Of a stretch of DNA of 6,318 nt, positions 1 to 4,685 are shown piece by piece. Source of the DNA: CALIKW01 sp038998005 (lineage in GTDB: Archaea > Aenigmatarchaeota > Aenigmatarchaeia > CG10238-14 > SCSR01); assembly GCA_038998005.1 (NCBI GenBank), contig JAVZIY010000037.1, forward strand, positions 1 to 6,318, read 5' to 3'. The position numbers were made by a program, and so were the translations under genes. Under the pieces are notes generated by a model. That model searched no databases. It was not told where the DNA came from and saw only the letters and a program-made list of their open reading frames with translations. Position 1 is the first letter of the stretch, and each line of letters starts with the position of its first letter.

Positions 1-134
1 ATATTTTTTTTAGCAAGCAGTAAGGTGTGAGATGCTATTTCTGGTGTAATTGAGTATTGCTCTAACTTGTAGTTCGGATTCGGATTTTCTTTTAATACAG
101 AAAGTATCAAAGCTAATTTCCTTTCACTTATCAC
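1..134 (-). CDS. METTL5-like RNA adenine-N6 methyltransferase, N-terminal part (runs off window)
   Basis: Reading the minus strand from a GTG at 134-132 gives 44 residues with no stop before the window edge. The peptide begins MISERKLALILSVLKENPN and continues into LEQYSITPEIA followed by SHTLLLAKKN. A helix, then a 'LEQY..TP..A' element, just ahead of where a Rossmann motif I (DLGCGTG-type) would come, is the conserved opening of archaeal METTL5-type class I SAM-dependent methyltransferases. METTL5 methylates an adenine of small-subunit rRNA; archaeal relatives are inferred to modify rRNA. The motif I and NPPF catalytic motif lie outside the window, so catalysis cannot be checked. An in-frame stop at 152-150 leaves GTG as the only standard start. 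The gene follows archease after 39 bp on the same strand, so co-transcription is likely. It could be another small-MTase family member with the same N-terminus. Confidence 0.7.
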   Translation of the reverse strand, partial: MISERKLALILSVLKENPNPNYKLEQYSITPEIASHTLLLAKKN

Positions 135-173
135 AATATTAAATTGTTTTTACCTATTTTTACAGTTAAAGAG

Positions 174-593
174 CTAAATATCCAATATTACTCTGGCTTT
201 CCATACTTTATTTTTTTCTATACCTAGCTTATGCATAGTAGCAGCTTTCACAGCAGTTCTTGTCTCATGCCTTTTTCTATTTATTTCCTCTCCCTTGCAA
301 ACAGCTTCAAGCTTGAAATTTTTTTCATCAATTTTAACTTCGAACTTAGAAAAAACAAGATTCTCCGAATCCACAAAAAATAATAGCCTATTGAGCCAGT
401 CAAACATCAATGATTGTAAATCATCTCCCTTTGCTTCGACTTTTCTTTCAATCTTTTCTTCAACTTGATTTGTATTTATCATAACTTCAAACATAGCTAA
501 AGCAGAATTAGCAAAAAGTTCATTCAAATCATTTCCATAAGCTTCGAATGCAACATCAGCAGTTGTTATATCTATGAACTTGAACCTTTTCAT
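174..593 (-). CDS. Archease (RtcB tRNA ligase activation factor)
   Basis: The 139-residue product matches archease in length and layout. It has an N-terminal strand with a TADV motif (residues 11-14), the FEAYG.DL.ELF.NSALAMFEVM segment (16-38), a DDLQSLMFDWLNRLLFF helix (57-73), a RKRHETRTAVKAATMH segment (106-121) and the C-terminal W.ARVILDI, whose last Asp is a metal ligand in the family. Archease is a small cytosolic metal-binding protein that promotes guanylylation and turnover of the RtcB RNA ligase, which joins tRNA halves after intron removal. No rtcB gene is in the window. The usual His of the HTAD motif is Thr here (ITTADV); related forms may lack it, so I do not read this as inactivation. 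The ATG at 593 fits the family start. No clear ribosome site precedes it, and an AT-rich box at 618-625 could allow a leaderless transcript. Confidence 0.93.
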   Translation of the reverse strand: MKRFKFIDITTADVAFEAYGNDLNELFANSALAMFEVMINTNQVEEKIERKVEAKGDDLQSLMFDWLNRLLFFVDSENLVFSKFEVKIDEKNFKLEAVCKGEEINRKRHETRTAVKAATMHKLGIEKNKVWKARVILDI

Positions 594-617
594 AAATATA
601 AGTTTAATCTTAAAAAA

Positions 618-625
618 GTAAATAT
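618..625 (-). promoter_or_regulatory. Possible TATA element for archease
   Basis: Minus-strand ATATTTAC is centred about 28 bases upstream of the archease ATG, near the distance expected for a leaderless archaeal transcript. The surrounding sequence is AT-rich, so chance occurrence is easy. No Shine-Dalgarno sequence is visible between it and the ATG. Confidence 0.3.
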
Positions 626-715
626 GTGGAGAGGGTAGCTCCTGCAGTTAGTGTTATAATAACCAAGGAAGATAAAGTCCTTTTAGTCAGACATAAAAAT
701 GGAAAAAATTTATAA
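626..715 (+). pseudogene. Nudix hydrolase N-terminal remnant
   Basis: From a GTG at 626 the plus strand encodes about 30 codons, VERVAPAVSVIITKED then KVLLVRHKNGKNL and a stop at 713-715. The pattern 'PAVSVII..EDKVLLVRH.NG' is the first beta-hairpin of Nudix hydrolases, normally followed by a W.LPGG element and the GX5EX7REUXEEXGU Nudix box. None of that follows in any forward frame; similarity stops at about position 703, where the promoter of the downstream RNA candidate begins. I read this as the stump of a Nudix gene lost by deletion or replacement. An in-frame stop at 611-613 rules out a longer N-terminus. It starts only 32 bp from the divergent archease ATG, so it could survive merely because it overlaps archease regulatory DNA. 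It could be a chance peptide, but the match over about 20 residues makes that unlikely. Confidence 0.6.
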
Positions 716-716
716 A
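701..716 (+). promoter_or_regulatory. BRE/TATA promoter for the structured RNA
   Basis: A purine-rich stretch GGAAAAAA (BRE-like) is directly followed by TTTATAAA (709-716). The box centre lies about 26 bases before G738, the first base of the closing stem of the RNA candidate, which is the standard archaeal TATA-to-start distance. The same layout, GGGAAAAT next to TTTATAAA, precedes the RNase P RNA on the minus strand. Archaeal TATA/BRE spacing is established knowledge; use of this start is inferred. Confidence 0.55.
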
Positions 717-746
717 TGAGTAAAATAATTTATAAATGGGTTAAGG
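707..746 (+). repeat. Tandem 20-bp direct repeat containing TATA boxes
   Basis: Units 707-726 and 727-746 share AATTTATAAATG exactly and agree at about 16 of 20 positions. Each carries the octamer TTTATAAA (709-716 and 729-736), exactly 20 bp apart. The second unit runs into the first strand of the RNA candidate's closing stem. This looks like a local duplication that copied or created a second TATA box. Confidence 0.6.
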
Positions 747-850
747 GGGAAGTTTAGATTACAGTAGTCAACAAAGACTACAACTTTTCAGGGGCTTTTC
801 TAAGCTTCCTGGAAAGTCAAAAAATCTAAACCTCGTACTTAACCCTCACA
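738..850 (+). ncRNA. Predicted structured small RNA, family unknown
   Basis: The stretch folds into one closed structure. The closing stem pairs GGGTTAAG (738-745) with CTTAACCC (838-845). Then comes a symmetric 6+6 nt internal loop (746-751, 832-837), and a second 9-bp stem pairs GTTTAGATT (752-760) with AATCTAAAC (823-831). Inside are hairpin A (764-769 with 776-781, loop AACAAA) and hairpin B (783-792 with 808-817, extended by 794-797 with 802-805). Pairs 788-812 and 793-806 are wobble pairs as RNA of the plus strand but A/C mismatches on the other strand, so plus is favoured. A TATA box sits about 26 nt upstream and T-rich sequence follows from 854. It is not 5S, SRP RNA or tRNA by motif. 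The internal loop and an ACA at 848-850 recall H/ACA guide RNAs, but the UGA needed for an L7Ae kink-turn is absent. It could also be a DNA hairpin element. Confidence 0.55.
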
Positions 851-1274
851 TGCTTCTTTTAATATATTTTAAGTAAATGTATTCTAGCAAATCTTTAATA
901 CTTGGATCGTCATATTTGAAAAATCTTTTAACTTCATCTGACAAAAAATATTTCCCACCTGAAAAAACAAGAGTTTTAATTTCCCCTTTAACTCTTTCGT
1001 CCAAAATTTTTTCCCATTTCATTCCTTTTATCGGAAATTCAGGATGTTCTATTGGTATTCCTTCCATCTTTCTAATTATTTCAACTATTGTAGCACCATT
1101 TCTTTCACGGAGAAACTGGTACAATTTTCTATTCTTATCTACTTCATACCTCAAAACTTCTCTAAACTCCGTTTTTATTTTTAATGAAAGGTAAAGAAGG
1201 AAAAGACCGAAAACAGTCCCTATTAAACCTGTTATTGTAGAAAGAGAAATTAGTAAAAGAAGAGTTACATCCAA
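846..1274 (-). CDS. Hypothetical one-pass membrane protein
   Basis: I do not recognise this 142-residue protein. Residues about 4-33 are a long hydrophobic segment (LLLLISLSTITGLIGTVFGL then FLLYLSL), followed by basic and charged residues, so the remaining ~105 residues probably face the cytoplasm. That part is charged and mostly helical, with ERNGATIVEIIRKM, a short Pro-rich stretch (IPIEHPEFPIKG), a GGKYFLSDEVKRFF segment resembling a winged-helix wing plus helix, and a basic tail ending YIKRSM. A membrane-anchored winged-helix protein is possible but unproven. The start is TTG at 1274-1272; it is preceded by GGTGA with 4-nt spacing, the same arrangement as pheT, and the only downstream Met would remove the membrane segment. 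The gene begins 39 bp after the RNase P RNA 3' end on the same strand. Its TGA stop abuts the closing stem of the structured RNA. Confidence 0.75.
   Translation of the reverse strand: MDVTLLLLISLSTITGLIGTVFGLFLLYLSLKIKTEFREVLRYEVDKNRKLYQFLRERNGATIVEIIRKMEGIPIEHPEFPIKGMKWEKILDERVKGEIKTLVFSGGKYFLSDEVKRFFKYDDPSIKDLLEYIYLKYIKRSM
854..870 (+). terminator. T-rich 3' end signal after the structured RNA
   Basis: Plus-strand TTCTTTT followed by ATATATTTT lies just past the closing stem of the RNA candidate. Archaeal transcription ends at oligo-T runs, so the 3' end is expected around 853-862. The same bases encode the C-terminal residues of the convergent minus-strand membrane protein. Confidence 0.4.
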
Positions 1275-1278
1275 GTTT

Positions 1279-1283
1279 TCACC
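1279..1283 (-). promoter_or_regulatory. Ribosome binding site deciding a TTG start
   Basis: Minus-strand GGTGA lies 4 nt before the TTG at 1274-1272. An identical GGTGA with 4-nt spacing precedes pheT. No ATG or GTG is available near it in this frame, so the site supports TTG as the true start and implies a leadered transcript, probably read-through from the RNase P RNA promoter. Confidence 0.6.
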
Positions 1284-1302
1284 TAATATTAAATTATTTT
1301 TT

Positions 1303-1313
1303 AAAGAAAAAAA
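1303..1313 (-). terminator. Oligo-T terminator of RNase P RNA
   Basis: On the minus strand, seven T, a C and three T follow directly after the last paired base of P1 (1314). This is a typical archaeal termination run and places the RNA 3' end near 1310. Termination may be partial, because the next gene has a ribosome site but no obvious separate promoter. Confidence 0.55.
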
Positions 1314-1571
1314 GGCGTGCTGGCAGTAGCCCCTCTTCTGTTTAAGGTAGCATTAGTCTAAGCGCTCTAAGGCTTGCATCTCATCGAGCTCGTCAGGCCG
1401 TTTCATCCCCTTAAGCTCAACTCATTTTTCATTCATAGCTTACAAGCTAAGGGGTATCGTTTCTGATCCTGACGAAGACTTCTCAGCCTGCTTCTTTTGA
1501 AGCACTCTCGATGGAGGGAACTTCCTCACCCTTGCTTTGAGACAAGGGCGAAGCTACCCTGCCAGCTCACC
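1314..1571 (-). ncRNA. rnpB: RNase P RNA
   Basis: This RNA is the catalytic subunit of RNase P, which removes 5' leaders from pre-tRNAs. The ends pair as P1 (1571-1559 with 1326-1314, 12 of 13 positions, one A/A mismatch). P3 is CGCCCTTG/CAAGGGTG (1550-1543, 1534-1527). CR I reads GAGGAAGTTCCCTCC (1527-1513), and CR V reads ACAGAAGAGGGGGCTAC (1342-1326); CCCTC (1518-1514) and GAGGG (1336-1332) form P4. CR IV is AGACTAATGCTACC (1360-1347). The specificity domain shows P5/P7 (1513-1507, 1389-1383), a TGCTTC-AAAA-GAAGCA hairpin (1504-1489), P11 (1474-1468, 1398-1392), P12 (1454-1448, 1414-1408), CAGAAACGATACC (1465-1453) and GATGAAACGGCC (1408-1397). At about 258 nt it is short for an archaeal RNase P RNA. 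Only 22 nt lie between the P5/P7 stem and CR IV, so P16/P17 cannot be present. Its TATA box is at 1594-1601. Confidence 0.95.
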
Positions 1572-1593
1572 TAAAGAATTAATATTTTAAGAA

Positions 1594-1601
1594 TTTATAA
1601 A
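1594..1601. promoter_or_regulatory. Palindromic TATA box shared by RNase P RNA and the BI-1 gene
   Basis: TTTATAAA is self-complementary. Its centre (1597.5) is about 26 bases from the RNase P RNA 5' end (1571, minus) and about 25 bases from the BI-1 ATG (1622, plus), so both distances suit an archaeal TATA box. Minus-strand GGGAAAAT and plus-strand TTAAGAA are possible BRE elements on the two sides. The plus transcript would begin at the ATG and be leaderless. Confidence 0.6.
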
Positions 1602-1621
1602 ATTTTCCCTAAAAATTAATT

Positions 1622-2243
1622 ATGGATAGAAAGATTTTTAGAACTAAAGTAATACCACTTTTTACCGTAAGCATCATATTAACTTTTGTAAGCAGTTTCA
1701 TAGGATTTCAATATATCAACATTATTTCGAATATTGTTATATTTGTTATCTTAGCTATAGCTACCATGGTTATTTTTATTATAATTCTGATATGGCAACA
1801 AGAAAACCTATTCCTACTCTTTTTCTTCAACTTGTTAGGGGGGCTAACTCTTACACCTTTAATTTACTTGGCAAATATAACAGACCCCCATACTTATTCC
1901 AGAAGCTTTTGGAATTACATCTGTAGTATTTTTAATTTTTTCCTTACTGGGTTGGATTACCAAGAAAAATCTTTCACCTTTTGAAGGGATTTTATTAATT
2001 CTACTAATTATTGCTCTCATTTTTACTTTTGCACAATTTTTTATAACTTCCTATTTTTTTAACTTATTGATTGATTTATTCATTGCCCTATTGTTTATGG
2101 CACTCGTATTTTATAACACAAATAAAATTCTCGAATCTTATTCTAACAGAGAGTACGTCTCAGCTGCAATTTCCTTATACTTAAGTTTCATAAACATCTT
2201 TATAAGAATTCTTTCTATACTGATTAGATTAAAGAGAAGATAA
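1622..2243 (+). pseudogene. Bax inhibitor-1/YccA-type membrane protein, interrupted by a +1 frameshift
   Basis: The ATG at 1622 opens a 120-codon frame that stops at 1984. The following frame, ending in TAA at 2241-2243, continues the same protein. Dropping one C from the run at 1885-1889 (GACCCCCATA) joins them as ...NITDP-ILIPEAFGITS and gives 206 residues, normal for the BI-1 superfamily. The merged protein has about seven membrane segments. Family marks are NLLGGLTLTPLIYL (near 70-83), KKNLSPFEGILLIL, and the C-terminal FYNTNKI and ISLYLSFINIFIRIL elements. BI-1 members are integral membrane proteins; bacterial YetJ is a pH-sensitive calcium leak channel. The two conserved Asp of its sensor appear as Asn165 and Ser188 here. 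No ribosome site precedes the ATG; TTTATAAA lies 25 bases upstream. The downstream part keeps clean coding over 115 codons, so the shift is recent, a sequencing error, or recoded. Family call is firm; functional status is open. Confidence 0.8.
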
Positions 2244-2252
2244 TTCCATAAG

Positions 2253-2260
2253 TTTTATAC
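2253..2260 (+). promoter_or_regulatory. TATA box for a leaderless minD transcript
   Basis: TTTTATAC is centred about 26 bases before the ATG at 2283, and no Shine-Dalgarno sequence lies between them. This points to transcription starting at or next to the ATG. Confidence 0.5.
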
Positions 2261-2282
2261 CTTAAAACCCAAATTATATTTG

Positions 2283-3053
2283 ATGACTAGAATAATAGCT
2301 TTAGCTTCTGGTAAGGGTGGTGTTGGAAAAACATTCTTGACTGCAAACTTAGCTTATGCTTTAGCAGAGCTTGGAGAAGAAGTTGTTGCTGTAGATGCTA
2401 ACTTATCTACTCCACACTTAGGCTTGCATTTGGGTGTGCAATTTGCACCTATAACTTTACATGATGTCTTAAAAGGTTCAAACTTAAAAGATGCTCTTTA
2501 TCCCCATCCTTTTGGCTTTAAAGTTCTTCCAGGAAGTTTAAGCTTGATGGATTTACAGGAAGTTGATGTTGGAAAATTGCCAGAGATAATGCTAAATCTT
2601 CTTGGAAATTATGATTACATTCTCTTAGATTCTGCTCCTGGTTTGGGAAGAGAATCAATTTCTTCAATTTCTTCAACTCAAGAAATTTTGATAGTAGCAA
2701 ATCCTGACATGCCAAGTGTTTTGGATGCAAGTAAAATTGCTAGACTTGCTAGTTCTATACATAAGCAAGTTGCTGGAATTGTTTTGAACAGAGTTGGAAG
2801 GAAAAGCTTTGAGTTAAGCAAGGAAAAGGTTGAAGAAATTACAGGTTATCCAGTTCTTGTTGGGATACCAGAAGATCCCAATGTTTCAAAAAGCATAGCC
2901 ACGAGAAGACCATTATTAGAAATTTATCCAGATTCTTCTGCCTCGACTGAAGTTAAAAGATTAGCTCACATACTAGAAGGTATTCCTTTCAAAGAAAAAA
3001 GAAAGTTTTCATTCAATCTAATAGATTCTTTAGTAGGATGGATGCTCAAGTAA
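2283..3053 (+). CDS. minD: MinD/ParA-type P-loop ATPase
   Basis: The 256-residue protein is a deviant-Walker ATPase of the MinD/ParA/Mrp superfamily. It has GKGGVGKT (residues 10-17) with the signature Lys11 and P-loop Lys16, a VDANLSTPHLGLHLG switch I/Walker A' region (37-51), and YDYILLDSAPGLG as Walker B (about 110-122). VANPDMPSVLDASK and AGIVLNR are typical of MinD proper. The tail after a KEKRK basic patch is FSFNLIDSLVGWMLK, which could form an amphipathic membrane-targeting helix as in bacterial MinD. MinD dimerises on ATP and binds membranes to position other proteins; archaeal MinD homologues affect the placement of polar structures such as chemoreceptor arrays and archaella. No MinE or MinC is in the window, so the partner is unknown. 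I chose ATG 2283 over the TTG just before it because the TATA box fits ATG. Its last 24 bp overlap the convergent pheT. Confidence 0.9.
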   Translation: MTRIIALASGKGGVGKTFLTANLAYALAELGEEVVAVDANLSTPHLGLHLGVQFAPITLHDVLKGSNLKDALYPHPFGFKVLPGSLSLMDLQEVDVGKLPEIMLNLLGNYDYILLDSAPGLGRESISSISSTQEILIVANPDMPSVLDASKIARLASSIHKQVAGIVLNRVGRKSFELSKEKVEEITGYPVLVGIPEDPNVSKSIATRRPLLEIYPDSSASTEVKRLAHILEGIPFKEKRKFSFNLIDSLVGWMLK

Positions 3054-4676
3054 AGCATCTAACTCAATTTCACATGCAGCAATGGGCATTTCAATTTCCC
3101 ATCTTTCCAAAACTTTTGGTGAAATTTCACCAAAAAATCCAATTTCTTTTCTGTTAAAAATAATTTTTGCAACCCTTCCTTCTATGAATGAGCCATGTTT
3201 AAATTCGTCTATTTTAAATTCAACCCCAAGATTTGTTAAAAAGCTTTCAACTAAAGATTTTATCTCGGAAAAGCATGCTTTAGAATGACTTGTAGCAAAT
3301 GCTATTTTCCTTAAACTTTTGCTCATCGTTTCTTCCTTTTCATCGGGTATAACAACATCCCCAATTTCAAATATTTTTTGTGGGTATTCAACATGTTTAT
3401 TAAATGATAAAAATTCAATTAAACATGGTAAAATCCATTTCCTCATGCATGCATATTCCTCAGAAACAAAATTCTCTATTTCAATAATATTTTCATATTC
3501 TAAATTCATCTTTTCAAACTGCTTAACCTTGTTTGTTAAAACAGGCCTCAATATTTCTTGAAAGCCAAATCCAACCATAAGTTCCCTAGATTTTGAGCAA
3601 ATCTTTTCTATTTCTAAGAAATTCCCTTTTGAAAAGATGTTTGGAGGTTCTGACTTAAAGTTGTTATAACCATAAGCTATTGCTATATCCTCTATCAAAT
3701 CGACTGGGTGGAGAATATCAAACCTATAGCAAGGAATAATAACTTGCAATTTTCCTTTTATTGAAGTTGCTTCATATCCCATTCTTTCAAGAAGTCTTAT
3801 CATTTCTTCTAAGGTTATATCTATACCGAGGATTTTCTTTACATCATTTGGGTCAAGCTGTAAGATTTCTTCTTTGAGTCGAGGCGTTACATCACTCTTT
3901 CCTGGATAATTGATTTTTACAGCCTCTATTTGGCATCCTCTTTCAGCAAAATTTGTCACTAAAATAGTTAAAACTTGTTCCACATATTTTTTTTCTATTC
4001 CAGTGAGCTCTATCAAAAGATTCCTTGTTTTTTCTGTCACTCTTGTTCTTTCAGAATTTAAAATCGGTGGAAAACTAAATACTCCCTTAGAATCAACATA
4101 AGCAGGAAAAATCGAATTGATAAGATGCTTATACTTCCTTCCTTTTTCAGTTTTTTTCAGAATCTCCTTTAAGCTCATCTCTTCTTTTTCACCTAAAGGA
4201 ATCATTCTTTCATTTCCATTTAATTGGGTATATTTTATTGGAGGAAAAATTTTATCAAAGTCATGTATTCCTATAGCAACTCTTTCCCTTTTTTTCCCTA
4301 TAGTTTCATGCAAAACTTCTTGAACGTTCATCAAGCTTTCTATTACTTCACTATTTCCCTTAAAATTTTTAACTACAGCAGCTCCGATGAAAGGTCTTGT
4401 TTTTACAATCTCAGCTATTATACCAATTTTTGGACTCTCTATAACATATTTTTTAACTCCAGTTTCTATTTCTAAGTAGCTTCTTATCGCTCTTGCCAGA
4501 CCTTCTATTCCAAACAAATCAGGCCTATCAGCACATTGCTCTATTACTATCTCATTTCCTCTTATTTCTTCAACATTTGGTTTGATTAAATTTATAATTT
4601 CTTCCAGCTCTTTATCATTCATCTTCCTTCCTATTAGTGAAATCAAATCATTTTTATTGTAGCTTAGTGTTGGCAT
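3030..4676 (-). CDS. pheT: Phenylalanyl-tRNA synthetase beta subunit
   Basis: The 548-residue protein is the beta chain of the alpha2-beta2 PheRS, which charges tRNA-Phe in the cytoplasm. It has the short archaeal/eukaryotic layout without the N-terminal tRNA-binding (EMAP) domain of bacterial PheT. The start is MPTLSYNKNDLISLIGRKM, with CADRPDLFGIEGLARAIRSY at about 48-67. The B3/4 editing-type domain spans about 95-230 (AAVVKNF, AIGIHDFD, RTRVTEKTRN). B5 spans about 262-338 (LDPNDVKKILGIDI, CYRFDILHPVDLIEDIAIAYGY). The catalytic-like domain follows to the C-terminus (FEIGDVV, GFFGEISPKVLERWEIEMP). The ATG at 4676-4674 is chosen over a TTG eight codons upstream: it overlaps the pheS stop as TAATG, has GGTGA 4 nt before it, and gives the usual MPT start. 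The stop at 3030-3032 lies inside the convergent minD tail. Confidence 0.96.
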   Translation of the reverse strand: MPTLSYNKNDLISLIGRKMNDKELEEIINLIKPNVEEIRGNEIVIEQCADRPDLFGIEGLARAIRSYLEIETGVKKYVIESPKIGIIAEIVKTRPFIGAAVVKNFKGNSEVIESLMNVQEVLHETIGKKRERVAIGIHDFDKIFPPIKYTQLNGNERMIPLGEKEEMSLKEILKKTEKGRKYKHLINSIFPAYVDSKGVFSFPPILNSERTRVTEKTRNLLIELTGIEKKYVEQVLTILVTNFAERGCQIEAVKINYPGKSDVTPRLKEEILQLDPNDVKKILGIDITLEEMIRLLERMGYEATSIKGKLQVIIPCYRFDILHPVDLIEDIAIAYGYNNFKSEPPNIFSKGNFLEIEKICSKSRELMVGFGFQEILRPVLTNKVKQFEKMNLEYENIIEIENFVSEEYACMRKWILPCLIEFLSFNKHVEYPQKIFEIGDVVIPDEKEETMSKSLRKIAFATSHSKACFSEIKSLVESFLTNLGVEFKIDEFKHGSFIEGRVAKIIFNRKEIGFFGEISPKVLERWEIEMPIAACEIELDALLEHPSY

Positions 4677-4685
4677 TAAATCACC
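4674..4685 (-). promoter_or_regulatory. pheS stop/pheT start overlap (TAATG) with ribosome site
   Basis: On the minus strand GGTGA (4685-4681) is followed by TTT and TAATG, in which the pheS TAA (4678-4676) shares one A with the pheT ATG (4676-4674). The ribosome site lies within the last pheS codons. This suits translational coupling and equal production of the two PheRS chains. Confidence 0.75.

Noticed and set aside
738..845. The inverted repeat as a MITE or insertion sequence end pair
   Set aside because: No target-site duplication flanks it and no transposase fragment is nearby; inner hairpins and wobble pairs suit an RNA better. A copy count in the genome would settle it.
738..850. 5S rRNA, SRP RNA or tRNA
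   Set aside because: The conserved sequences of these RNAs (5S loop motifs, SRP helix 8, tRNA T-loop GTTCRA) are not present.
877..1194. 105-codon plus-strand open frame across the membrane-protein gene
   Set aside because: It is antisense to a gene with a membrane segment and ribosome site, and its product resembles no family.
2280..2282. TTG start one codon before the minD ATG
   Set aside because: The ATG at 2283 fits the TATA distance and the family start; no ribosome site favours TTG.
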